Shown in pieces: positions 24,232 to 34,186 of a DNA stretch of 64,000 bases (positions are counted from its first letter, which is position 1; the number at the start of each line of letters is the position of its first letter). Source of the stretch: Berberis thunbergii (Eukaryota; Streptophyta; Magnoliopsida; Ranunculales; Berberidaceae). A program made the translations under genes and the position numbers. The notes under the pieces were generated by a model. It saw only the letters and a list, made by a program, of their open reading frames with translations, was not told the DNA's origin and did not search any database. The stretch covers positions 434,001-498,000 of the forward strand of contig QNQO01000516.1 in assembly GCA_003290165.1 (NCBI GenBank). Direction: 5' to 3'.

Positions 24232-25120
24232 CGCGCATGCTGCTGCTTGGACACTAATTATTTGTGCACCTCTCTTGGAAGGAGTAAATGGACTGGGAAA
24301 AACAAAGATTCCAAGTCCAATGTATCAGACAAATCCCCAGCAACAACCACCATTATAGGCCTTCCATGGAGGAAAATCCCAAGTGGTGCGTTTGTAAACC
24401 AACAAGGCAATGTTTTTTAAGGAATGGAAAGCCTCAAAATTGCAACAAATAACTATAAAATCTCACAAAGACTTGGCTGCAATTTACAAATAACTCTTAA
24501 CCGTATGGGGTTTGGATTACCCAAAAACTGGTTGAACTTTTAATCAACCATGTTGTTGGGGGATCCGTCGGTCCTTCGCCAAGGGCTCTAAAGCGCCCAT
24601 TTTTTATTTAAAACACATCACCCCCAACTTAAAGAGTGTGCAATGGCCATAACACTGGTTTTAGGTGAGCGTTTACTTTAACTAAAATCTTCCACTCTTC
24701 TAAAAACAAGGCCTCTGCTCATAGCAAACACTCGCCTGCCCTGACAACGTAGTCAACATCTTCAATTTATTCTGTCTTTCATTAGGTGTTATAGTCCTCG
24801 ATTCTTTGCAATTGGGACTGAGGGATGGCAATAGGGTACAGGCTAGGATTCGGACCCCACATACCCCATCACCAAAGTATGTACTTTATCTGATTATAAT
24901 ATTGATTTAATTTTTAAAATTTGGTTGAAGTTCAAATATCAAGACATGTTTCAATATCTTATTTTTGGTACGTTTACTGGATGATGACATTACTGTTCTT
25001 TTATTTATCTCTAAAATGCTCATCTTATTTCTGCTAAATATACTCTTTTGGGTCGATAGATCGCTCGATGATATTATTCTGAAAGATGTTTTTTCCTTTG
25101 GTCTTCGATTTATGTACTCA
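24232..25120. other. Gene-less stretch
   Basis: No protein family or RNA gene recognised. A small frame at 24205-24420 runs out of the CACTA end and is not supported as a gene. Confidence 0.5.
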
Positions 25121-25128
25121 CAAAAAAG

Positions 25129-25915
25129 TAGGGGTGGGCAAGTCCGGTTCGGTTCGATTTTTAGACCCGAATCGATTTCATTCGGTTTGCCTAAAACCCA
25201 AATCGAAACCGAATTTTTTATTTGTAAACCGATGAAATCGGTTGGACCGAATTTTGGATCGATTCAATTGGGCCAAAAGATATCGAAACAACAAATGAAA
25301 CAAGATATCAAAACACCAAACAAGAAGATCAAAAGAGATAAATTGAACTGCAAAAAAGCTGATCGAACCACAAGATAGATCCAACAACAAACAAGACAGA
25401 TGAAAATTGAAAAGAGACAAGAAGAAAAAGAAATCGAACTTGCAAACTGCAATTACCCCTTGATGATTATCGCTGAGAGAGTTGGGAAGAGATCGAAAAA
25501 GGGTGTAGATCTATAGTGCAACAGGGTGTTGGAGTCTTAGATAATCAGATCGAAAGAAGAAGATTTAAGTTTTAGGGTTGGCGGTTGTTTGGGTTTGAGA
25601 GTGAAAAAAATAAACTGAGAGAGAAAGGGTCGTTTTGGGTTTTTATTTTTGGGAGTGATTCAATCCAATAGGGTGCAGCATAGAGCATTTGTTGTACCAA
25701 TCAGGTATTGACACCAACCTATTTTTGTATTTATTTATATATCTAATTAATCGATCGTTGGTTCAGAATCGTAGACCGATTCCGAACCATTTATAATCTG
25801 TTTCAGTTCGGTTTAAGTGATTTTTTCCATTCATATTTAGATTCGGTTACCGAACCGAAATTGAAAACTAGCTCGGTCGGTTAACCACATTTAAATCGAA
25901 TTTTGCCCATCACTA
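25129..25915. mobile_element. Non-autonomous hAT element (787 bp)
   Basis: The ends are TAGGGGTGGGCAA at 25129 and TTGCCCATCACTA ending at 25915, imperfect inverted repeats typical of hAT elements. The flanks are CAAAAAAG (25121-25128) and CAAAAAAA (25916-25923), an 8-bp duplication with one mismatch. Subterminal DNA is full of CGGTTCGG/CCGAACCG motifs in both directions. There is no transposase gene. The right end plus duplication happens to read CACTACAAAAAAA, which mimics a CACTA terminus. Confidence 0.85.
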
Positions 25916-26168
25916 CAAAAAAAGGGATGGGCATGTGGCTAATTTCTGGGACAACTTTGTTCCTCTCATGCAGGAAATTTACAATTTTAGGGTATTTTTA
26001 TTTTAGAAACTAAGAGTTTAATATTATTAGAAAAGTTTGCTTAATTTGCAAGTTTAGTTGTTTTAGGAATTACTATTTGTCTTAGGCTAGGATTTAGAGT
26101 GTTTCAATTTCAAGTAGGATTTCAATTTTTGTTTGATGAGTCTTATTTTGATCTATAAAATAAACTGA
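25916..26168. other. Unassigned stretch before the LTR element
   Basis: AT-rich, with the composition of the neighbouring LTR, but it has no counterpart before the second LTR. It may be an older retroelement into which the present one inserted. Confidence 0.3.
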
Positions 26169-26668
26169 TGCAGGAGGGTTTCTAGGGTTCCTAATTTGGG
26201 TTCCTAGAGTTCCTAATTTGGGTTTCCTAGGGTTCCTAATTTGCTCTTTGAGTAATCTTTCAATTTAATTAGGAATCTTTTAGTTTCTTTTAGGATTCAG
26301 CATTATTATTTTTTAGGAATAGACTGCTTGTTAGTTTTAGTAGTTTTTTTCCTTTATAGTAATATTTCAATTATAGTTTAGGAAGTGATTTTGAACCTGA
26401 TTTGGGCCAGATTCTTAGCAGATTATTTCTTTTATTACGTATTTCGTTTTAGCACGATATTGGGGTGTTGCCATTTTTGGTAAAATTCTAATATTGATGA
26501 GTTTTAGCTATAAAGCCCGACTTGTGGGCTGATTTTAGAGAAACATTTGATTTGAGTAATTTGATTAAACATTAGAGTTATTTTCTTTGTGTTTTTGGGT
26601 AATCTTCTTGTGTTCTTCCCTGTCAATTATCTGCTGCTATTAGCCTGTAGAATAATCGCTATTCTGCA
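26169..26668 (+). repeat. Left LTR
   Basis: Starts TGCAGGAGGG and ends TTCTGCA. It is directly repeated at 28955-29449 with scattered substitutions and small indels, so the insertion is not recent. Confidence 0.85.
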
Positions 26669-26689
26669 TGGCGTCAGTTGGTATCAGAG

Positions 26690-26701
26690 CTTCAACATCT
26701 T
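26690..26701 (+). promoter_or_regulatory. Primer-binding site (tRNA-Met)
   Basis: TGGTATCAGAGC, the complement of the 3' end of plant initiator tRNA-Met, lies about 20 bases after the left LTR and starts minus-strand DNA synthesis in such elements. Confidence 0.9.
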
Positions 26702-26734
26702 CTTGGGGTGAGATTTCATCAGTTTCTATGACTG

Positions 26735-27138
26735 GTGGTCGTGGCCATGATCATCCGCGGGCAGGTTCCGAACGAGGAAGCCCCTCACCGTGATCGTAAC
26801 ATTAATAATGTGATGATTGAAGATTTACAGAGGCAAGTTACAGAGTTAACCCGGCATCTAACGGCGCAGGATTTCGATATCATGAGATGGAAGATCACGA
26901 TTCTGATTCCAATTTTGAAAATTTGTATCCCAATCATGCTCGATTATGGGAGCAGTGGAGAACCTTTTGTATGACGATGAGGAGCTTAAGGAAGACGTGG
27001 TAGACGAAACTAAAGAGCTTGGAGAGCCTGTGTATGACACTGATGAAGAATTGGATATTGTTGATGCAGATGGTTTACAGAATGGGGATGTTGGAGTTGT
27101 TATTGAAGACCAGGATCAAGATGACAAAGTCTGGAATC
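26735..27138 (+). pseudogene. Remnant gypsy gag-pol fragment
   Basis: The frame has GQVPNEEAPHRDRNINNVM then EDLQRQVTELTRHLTAQDFD, the N-terminal part of gag in a common plant gypsy lineage. After a frame change the text continues EMEDHDSDSNFENLYPN and then DDEELKEDVVDETKELGEP with VYDTDEE, which resembles later retroviral-type polyprotein linkers. A large internal deletion joins gag to this acidic part. It is followed directly by the importin piece. Confidence 0.6.
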
Positions 27139-28296
27139 TTTCCATGGCTAGTGGAACATGCTTGGCCTTGTTTCAAAAACTGTGGGTGATGCTATTGTCC
27201 CTCGTGTCATGCCATTTGTGCAGAAAATAAATGAAGACGGATTGGCGGAGCCGTGAGGCAGCAACTTACGCCATTTGGGTCTATTCTAGACGGCCCATCT
27301 GTTGATAAACCTTTCTCCTCTGGTAACTGCAGGGTTGGAGTATTTGCTTAACGCAACGAAGGATGAAAATGGCCAAGTGAAGGACACAACTGCATGGACT
27401 CTCAGTCGAATTTTTGAGATACTGCATTCTCCTGCTACTGGGTTCTCAGTAATATCTCCAGCTAATCTCACGCGAATTATGGGAGTCTTGTTGGATAGTC
27501 TTAAGGATGTTCCCAATGTTGCTGAAAAGATCTGTGGAGCAATCTACTACGTCGGTCAGGGGTATGAGGATGTTGGGTCGAGCTCTTCTCATCTCTCCCA
27601 ATATCTTCCTGAGATTATTACTTCTCTCATTGGGACAGCAGAACGTACAGATATTAATCATTTGAAGCTCAGATCTTCTCCTTATGAAACCCTTAATGAA
27701 GTTGTTAGGCGTGCGAATATTGCAGAAACAACCAACATCATAACACAACTCTTCCCTGTCATTATGAACAAGTTGGGCAAAACTATGGAGCTTCAGATCA
27801 TATCATTAGATGATAGAGAAAAGCAAGGTGATTTGCAAGCTCTACTGTGTGGTGTTCTTTCAGGTTATCATCCAGAAATTACGTGCCTCTGAGGATTCAA
27901 AAGCCATTATCCTTCAAGCTGCTGATCAATTACTGATCTTATTCCTGAAAGTCTTTGGTTGTCGCAACTCCACAGTTGCATGAGGAAGCAATGCTTGCTA
28001 TTGGGGCTCTTGCTTATGCCACTTACAAGTATTTGGATATGGGTTTGCAATATTTCTGATGGGGTGGTGGGAGACATTTGTCATGCATTAGATGACAAGG
28101 TCTTACCTTATTGTGATGGGATCATGACCCAGCTTCTCAAAAACTTATCTAATGGGATGCTCCATCGGTCAGTCAAGCCCCCTATATTTTCTTGCTTTGG
28201 GGATATTGCTCTTGCAATTGGTGAACACTTTGAGAAGTACCTACCATATGCACTGCCAATGATGCAGGATGCTTCGGAGGTTTGTGCAAAGATTGG
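27139..28296 (+). pseudogene. KPNB1: Captured importin subunit beta-1 segment
   Basis: The plus strand reads as the middle of importin beta-1, the HEAT-repeat nuclear import receptor. It has WNLSMASGTCLALFQK; the frame at 27302-27892 with EYLLNATKDENGQVKDTTAW, SVISPANLTRIMGVLLDSLK and DVPNVAEKICGAIYYVGQGY; then HEEAMLAIGALAYATYKYLD, GVVGDICHALDDKVLPYCD and LHRSVKPPIFSCFGDIALAI. These are conserved blocks in the right order with no introns visible. Frame shifts near 27240 and 27865 and a small deletion near 28030 break it. About 400 residues are covered out of roughly 870 in the family. The copy lies wholly between the LTRs, which suggests capture from RNA during reverse transcription. Confidence 0.9.
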
Positions 28297-28571
28297 AGAT
28301 GATCAAAAGTTGTTTGATGAGATGACAGACAGAAACGTGCTTGCTTGGACCACCTTTGTGTCAGGCTATGCTAAGTGTGTTGATATGTATTCTAAATGCG
28401 GGAGTTTGGAAGTTGGTCAACGAGTTTTTGATCTCATGGGTAACAACACAAGATGTGGTATTGTGGAACACTATAATTTCAACTTTAGCGCAACGTGGTC
28501 TTGGTAAAGAGTCATTAGAATTGTATGATGAAATGTTGAGAGTAGGAACGATGCCTGATAATGTTACTATG
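28297..28571 (+). pseudogene. Captured PPR segment
   Basis: Pentatricopeptide motifs follow the importin piece directly: [40 protein letters not shown] and [20 protein letters not shown] with [22 protein letters not shown] proteins bind organelle RNA. The repeats are from a PLS-type member. Between GYAKC and VDMYSKCG one repeat is missing, and a frame change occurs near 28455. It is unrelated in position to the PPR gene at 56-58 kb. Confidence 0.85.
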
Positions 28572-28725
28572 GTTGTCAATGTCATGACCCCTGCAAATTA
28601 TTTCCATGTTTTGCGTCGTCAGATACATAGAGATTTCCGTAAGCCACTCATTGTGATGTCTCTCAAGAACCTGTTTTGTCACAAAGACTGCAAATTGAAT
28701 CTCTCCGAGGTTGATGAAGTTAAGA
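28572..28725 (+). pseudogene. Captured 2-oxoglutarate dehydrogenase E1 segment
   Basis: The frame continues from the PPR piece without a break into [20 protein letters not shown] then [14 protein letters not shown] and [14 protein letters not shown]. This is a conserved block of the mitochondrial 2-oxoglutarate dehydrogenase E1 subunit (family form near [36 protein letters not shown]). About 50 residues out of roughly 1000 are present. No thiamine-diphosphate motif is included, so it is a scrap and not an enzyme. Confidence 0.85.
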
Positions 28726-28773
28726 AATTGATTATTATAGTAAATGAGTATGTGCTAGGTTTGTAATGAGTAT

Positions 28774-28950
28774 GTGCTAGGTTTGCATATGGAGCTCAAG
28801 AGAAGGGAAATGAAAGACAATCTAGTACGCCTACAAGAGCTAGCAGAGTTTTCTGACCTGGTGCCAGAGGATCTTCCGCCTGGGCTGCCGCAAGAAAACT
28901 CCGATGAAGTTGATGTGAACTCGATGACGAGTTCTTTTCAACCCGGGGTG
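28774..28950 (+). pseudogene. Remnant C-terminal end of gypsy polyprotein
   Basis: The frame GLHMELKRREMKDNLVRLQE then SDLVPEDLPPGLPQENSDEV and SSFQPG runs up to the right LTR. The LPPGLP and SSFQPG elements resemble the end of plant gypsy pol reading frames. It marks the 3' end of the internal region. Confidence 0.5.
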
Positions 28951-28954
28951 ACTA

Positions 28955-29449
28955 ATGCAGGAGGGTTTCTAGGGTTCCTAATTTGGGTTCTTAGAGATCC
29001 TAATTTGGGTTTCTAGGGTTCCTAATTTGCTCTTTGAGTAATCTTTCAATTTAATTAGGAATCTTTTAGTTTCCTTTTAGGATTCGACATTATTTTCTTT
29101 TAGGAATAGACTGCTTGTTAATTTTAGTAGTTTTTTCCTTTATGGTAATATTTCAATTATAGTTTAGGAAGTGATTCTGAACCCCGATTTGGGCTAGATT
29201 CTTGGCAGATTATTTCTTTTATTACGTATTTCATTTTAGCACGATATTGGGGTGTTGCCATTTTGGTAAATTCCAATATTGATGAGTTTTAGCTATAAAG
29301 CCCGGCTTGTGGCTGATTTTAGAGAGACCTTTGATTTGAGTAATTTGATTAAACATTAGAGTTATTTTCTCTGTGTTTTGGGTAATCTTCTTGTGTTCTT
29401 CCCTGTCAATTATCTGTTGCTATTAGCCTGTAGAATAATCGCTATTCTG
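28955..29449 (+). repeat. Right LTR
   Basis: Direct repeat of 26169-26668. It lacks the terminal CA because the inverted LTR fragment starts exactly there. Confidence 0.85.
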
Positions 29450-29695
29450 GTCTCTCTAAAATCAGCCCACGAGTCGGGCTTATAGCTAAAACTCATAAAT
29501 ATTGGAATTAACCAAAAATGGCAACACCCCAATATCATGCTAAAACGAAATACGTAATAAAATAAATAAGCTGCCAAGAATCTGGCCCAAATCAGGTTCA
29601 AAATCACTTCCTAAACTATAATTGAAATATTACTATAAAGGAAAAAAACTACTAAAACTAACAAGCAGTCTATTCCTAAAAAATAATATTGAATA
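29450..29695 (-). repeat. Inverted partial LTR copy
   Basis: From GTCTCTCTAAAATCAGCCC the sequence is the reverse complement of the middle and left-central part of the same LTR. It ends near AATAATATTGAATAAAGG, short of the LTR start. It abuts the right LTR with no spacer. Confidence 0.85.
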
Positions 29696-29879
29696 AAGGT
29701 AATGTTTAAAATAAGAATTATGCGGAGTTCTCTTTGCAAATTGCATTTTGCATCACTAAATTATTTGGAATGATTGAAAATCCTAAAATTAGGGTGACGT
29801 TGGAGTTGACAAATGCTTTGGGAAGGTAAATCTGAGAGAATTGTGTTATGAGAGTTAGTACTCCTTTTGTAGCCAATTA

Positions 29880-30310
29880 GCAAGATCTGGGGGAAAACCC
29901 TATTGCCAAAAATTAATAATTTTTTTCTGGTTGGTTGTCCAAGGGGAATTTTGACTCTTGATAATCTTAAGAAACAAAAATTCTTAATGCCTAACAAATG
30001 CTCTCTCTGCGGCAAGTGACTCTTTGTCAATTGTGGATTGATCAAACAAATTTGGGGGAGGTTCTTTGGGGAAATTTGAATTGAGCAGTCGAAGACACGC
30101 TGCAGCAGTGGTTTTGGGGTCAGCATTCGGACAATCCATCTCTTATTGGTATTTGGACCTAGGTCAAAGGTAATGACATTATCATGTGAGCGTTATGGAA
30201 AGAAAGGAAAATTCAAATCTTTGAGTGTAAATTTAGATCTGTGGAGCACTTGTTCATGTCCATCATAGAGGACTTGGATGGGGCTCAAATTTGAAGACCA
30301 TCCAGGAAGT
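29880..30310 (+). mobile_element. LINE remnant with reverse-transcriptase zinc-binding domain
   Basis: The plus strand has QGILTLDNLKKQKFLMPNKC-like text (GILTLDNLKKQKFLMPNKCS at about 29942-30005, then LCGK), the zf-RVT domain at the end of plant LINE reverse transcriptases. Later ALWKERKIQIFECKFRSVEH followed by DLDGAQ is the usual C-terminal WxERNxRIF segment. Frame changes separate the blocks. It is a short 5'-truncated, decayed copy. Confidence 0.7.
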
Positions 30311-30319
30311 GCTTTGTAG

Positions 30320-32080
30320 TAATTACATTCATCTTCTTCTTTTTTTCTTTTGGTGCGTGAGATTTCAGTTATTTGTTGTGAATTCCCCTTTTGCTTCGTT
30401 GCAATAGTGCTTGGGTTTTACTCCTAAAGTTACACCCAAGGAATAGAATGAGAAGTGCATTAATGAACATGTAGTGGGCAAGAGGTTGCACAATTTCCAA
30501 TTCAGAGCTTCATTAATTGAGTCCAGTTAATGGAAATTAATGGGTCAATTATCCTATTTTAAAGTATTAGGTTTAAAGTTTAAAATTTGTGAAATAAAAA
30601 TAACTTACATATAACCTTGGCAGGGCATCCCCCCTTCCCTGAACTTGACTCATAGTTTGGGACCAGCAGTGTCATTCATTGGAGGGTGTGGGTGGAACTA
30701 ACCAAGAAAAATGTCACACCTTGAAAACAGTGGAATTCTCTCAGATTAAGGAGTAGAAATTTGGGGAACTTTTGTTCAGAGAGAATGGAGTAGATCTGGT
30801 CAATAGAAGTTAAATAGTCAAATTGCAACCTAAGTTTCGTAGAAGGGATATAATAATAGATATAGTATTTAAGGAGGCGTAAAATCAATAAGAAGGGTTG
30901 ATGAAGAGAGGAGGTGGGGAAGGAAAGGTAGAGGAGTCGCAGTTGTGATTGAATCTAAAAAAAAAATGGAATATGGAGAAAAGCTTAGACAGTAGCAACT
31001 AGTGTCAACGGAGAACGTTCCGAGAGAAATAAAAAAGCTTTGGACGTGCATTGGACATTATGGTGGATTAGAAGAAGATGGTTGAGAGCAAGGGATGTGA
31101 TTTCGCGAAATTATGTGAAGTTTCAATGATAATTTTGTTATTTTGAAATTACAAAAAGAAAAGTGCGAAAGAAATAATTACATTTTTTTTTAGGTTTTTT
31201 CGTAAATTTTGTTTTTTTCGTGAAAATACAAAAACCAACTACCAAAATTTACATTTTTTCGAGGTTTTTTTTTAAATTTCAAGATCTTTTCATAAATTTC
31301 GAGGTTTTTTTTTAATTATCATTTCTTCTAATTATTTATTGATTTTGAAACCACTCCCTAATTTTCTAATTATCACTTCTTCTACGTATATATTGATTTT
31401 TAAAGCCACTCTCTTATTTCCTAATTATATATTGATTTTATGTTTGTTTTCATTTATTGGTATTTAGGCTTCATTTAATGTGTTTAATAGATTTATTTAA
31501 TTGCATCTTACTTTTTTCACATATTTCATATACTCACGAAAATTCATTATATTTTATTTGTTCTCGATTTTTACATTTTTTCTTTAGACATCGAAATATT
31601 TCTTAAAATCAGAAAACCGAAATTAATACGAAAAGCAAAATCACAATCCTTGGTTGAGAGGTGGTTTTTCCAAAGCTCTTAAGGTAAGATGGTCTCTGAT
31701 GAAATTCTCGCTCATCACATAGTTTATTCGCTATCAAAGCTCAGTTGATATGTATGGGCAGTGCAGCTTCTGGTATTGTTTAATACTGGCAACGTGAAAT
31801 AGTCTTTTCCTAAAATAGAATCAGTCAGTGGTACACTTGTAGCGGATGGAGTCACAAGTCCAGGTACCGAATCCTGCCAGCAGCATTTGGGGTGAGAAGG
31901 GTTAAGGGATATATAAAAAAAAAAAAAAAAAAAAATTCAGTTAATAAACCCTTCTTTTCTATTTCTTGAATTTTGATAAAATATCTCGAAGTGCTTTCAT
32001 CTAAAACTTTGAAGGTTTTTCTTTTTTTCTTTCTTTTTTGGTCAAGGATTTACTATTTAGGATCTTAATTGTCGTTTCTC
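30320..32080. other. Gene-less AT-rich stretch
   Basis: No protein family is visible. A stretch at 31845-31945 resembles a SINE and is listed separately. A possible short exon-like frame (SDEILAHHIVYSLSKL near 31695) precedes the DUF155 exons but is not assigned. Confidence 0.5.
31845..31945 (+). mobile_element. tRNA-derived SINE, 3' part
   Basis: It contains GCGGATGGAGTCACAAGTCC and a B-box-like GGTACCGAATCC, then GGGTTAAGG and a long A-run. The same order (GGTGGATGGAATCACAAGTCC, GGTTCGAGCTC, AGATTAAGG, A-rich tail) is seen at 53950-54080, so the two are copies of one family. Confidence 0.6.
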
Positions 32081-32089
32081 TATCAGTTG

Positions 32090-32247
32090 CGGGAATTCTA
32101 AATGGCGAGGAAAACAGCGAGGGGGAAGGGTGTTACCACTCACCTCCCCCCCCCCCCCCCTTCGAGATGCATGCCTTCGCGAATCTTGAGGGGGTGAGTG
32201 GCCATACCCCTCCCCTCGCTGGTTTCCTCGACGCATAGAAGAGTTCC
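32090..32247. mobile_element. Foldback (Mutator-type MITE), 158 bp
   Basis: The ends are CGGGAATTCTAAATGGCGAGG and the complement of CTTCTATGCGTCGAGG, and the body folds back on itself around GATGCATGCCTTCGCGAATC. It is flanked by TATCAGTTG on both sides (32081-32089 and 32248-32256), a perfect 9-bp duplication. The termini match those of the 39563-48739 element. The left arm holds a run of about 14 C. Confidence 0.85.
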
Positions 32248-32504
32248 TATCAGTTGTTAGAATGTCTCTAGTCTTTGACCCTTGCAGATATTACATTAAA
32301 TGGAGTTTTTAATTTTGCACTTCACATTTAATTCTTATTCTCACGTGTGTGTGTGTGTTCTATGACATGCAATACTTCACCAAATCAGTATCATTCGTGA
32401 CACTAGAAATGCAGTGTGTTTACGAGCTCAGTACATTGCTGGTTAGTATCTTAAGACAGACACCATGGAAGAACGTCTCATTCATAATTTTTCTTCTGTT
32501 CAGA

Positions 32505-32850
32505 TTAGAAATCGCTTGGAGAGATGCAAAGTATGCCCAGATATTGGAGTACCTTCGAGAGGAATACGAAGACATACAGCGTTTTGGGAACCTTGATTTC
32601 AAATTGAAGTTTGTGGAGGTACTAAACGATACATATGTAAGTCCCTTATTATTTATTGAAATTATTAAAACGAATATGTTCAAATGACTGATTATCCTTT
32701 TGGCATCTTTCTGTTGGTCTACAGCATAACATACATTTTCTTCAAGAAGCCCTTCAGAATAGAAGATCAGATCTCTGTTGGAGTGGTGCATCATAGTCTT
32801 ATTGAGTATAGAGAACGTTTTATCGGTAATACGAAATTATACATGAATCA
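32505..32850 (+). pseudogene. Last exons of a DUF155 gene (RMD1/RETARDED ROOT GROWTH-like), truncated
   Basis: Exon one, after a TTCTGTTCAG acceptor, encodes RLEIAWRDAKYAQILEYLRE then YEDIQRFGNLDFKLKFVE. Exon two (from ~32726) encodes HNIHFLQEALQNRRSDL and, after a one-base shift, WCIIVLLSIENVLSVIRNYT and a stop. This matches the C-terminus of DUF155 proteins (RMND1/RMD1; plant RRG), mitochondrial membrane proteins, where LDFKLKFVEHNIxFLQExLQNxKSDxLEWxII is conserved and the end is a membrane anchor. Upstream exons are not recognisable. With the frameshift this looks like a decayed 3' fragment. Confidence 0.75.
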
Positions 32851-33049
32851 AGCTCTGCCCTCTGATAAAAAAAAGGAATATTTTTGGTGTCTAATAATGT
32901 TGCAGTCTTGGAGAATACATTTTTTATTTTGTTTATTGTATTTGTTATTTCAGTATAACATCTGTTCTTTGAGAAACTCTCTGTTAGCTACTTCAAAAAA
33001 AAAAAGGCAAAAAAGAAAGAAAGAAAATATAGTGATTTAGACTGTATTT

Positions 33050-34186
33050 GCTTCTAGTGTTGTGGTTAGGGGGCAAACTAGCCTATCCTAGAAACCTAGA
33101 TCTTTGTAGCGTACAGACATTTTATATGCTCTTAAACAATTTTATGCATGATTGAGCACAACCCTATCATGCGCTAAAGAGAACATTGCACAAGTTTCTT
33201 ATACCAAGTTCTCTGTTACAGTTGCTGAAGGCCTTGTTGTGTTGTTCTCCAAGAAGGCGATGGGGAAGTGATCTGCAAACATTCACTCTTTTTTTGTTAT
33301 TAGAAGAGGGAGGGAGACATAGTTAGGGTGTAATAGTGGGGTCGAGACCCTTAAACATTTCCTTTCCGTTTTTCTTATTAAAAGAAAGAAGAGGGAGAGA
33401 GAAAATAAAATGATGTTTGAAATATAATCTTAATAAGAAGTGGATCACCTTATTTAGAGTGTTTATTTTAGTTTTGATTAGAAGTTTAACTTCTGATTGG
33501 AGTAAGCAACAGGGAGATGTTGATCACTTAGCACTGAGTAAAAAATTATTCTAATAATAATCTTACAATTATTTTGTAATTTGTTGCTCCTATCTTCCTA
33601 AAAAAAAGTATAGTTAAATTTTGACAGCACACCTTCATTCTCTTCAACCAAACATTGTTATTCTACCTACTTTCAAAAGGATTCTTCAACCGTAAGAAAC
33701 TTATCTTGTTTCTCTCTTACATTTTTGTGTTTTTTTCTTTGTATTTTCCAATCTTTTTTTTAATCTCTCAAATTCTCCCTCTCATATATATTTTCAAGTT
33801 TTCATTATGTAGAAGAATGTAGTTTTGAAACCTTTGACAAATTGATCATCACCGTATAATGTCGGGTTTTAAACCCACCATTTCCCTATTCATGTATGTG
33901 TCTCCTTGGTGGGTAAAATTGTCAAACAATTCACATTCATCACTTAAAAACAAACACATTTTAATTTTACAACTTCTAATCAACAGCTTAGAAGCAAAAC
34001 AAGCAGTTCATTTAGAAGCTTGTTCAGAACTTTTAACTCCAATTATACTTCTAAGCGCTTAAAAAGAAACTTTTGAAAATGATCCTTTTATTTGCAATGT
34101 TTTCCTTCCGTCTCAACTACTTTCTCACCCATTTCTCCGGTGTTTGTGCATGTATTTAAATGTTCAAATAACCAAACAAACAAGTA
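33050..34186. other. Gene-less stretch
   Basis: AT-rich, with several T- and A-runs. I see no gene. It lies between the DUF155 fragment and the 3' end of the phytocyanin gene and may include the latter's 3' untranslated region. Confidence 0.5.

Larger units (their letters stand above)
26169..29449 (+). mobile_element. Gypsy-type LTR retrotransposon carrying host gene pieces
   Basis: Two direct repeats of ~500 bp (26169-26668 and 28955-29449) begin TGCAGGAGGG. The left one ends ATTCTGCA and is followed at 26690 by TGGTATCAGAGC, the primer-binding site for initiator tRNA-Met. Next comes a gag start (VPNEEAPHRDRN, IEDLQRQVTELTRHLTAQD). Just before the right repeat is a pol tail (LVPEDLPPGLPQENSDEVDV, SSFQPG). 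Between them, instead of protease, reverse transcriptase and integrase, lie pieces of importin beta-1, a PPR gene and 2-oxoglutarate dehydrogenase. The element cannot move by itself. Its right border runs directly into an inverted partial LTR. Confidence 0.85.

Noticed and set aside
25911..25925. CACTACAAAAAAA as the left end of a CACTA element
   Set aside because: It is the right end of a hAT element plus its 8-bp target duplication; no CACTA subterminal repeats follow.
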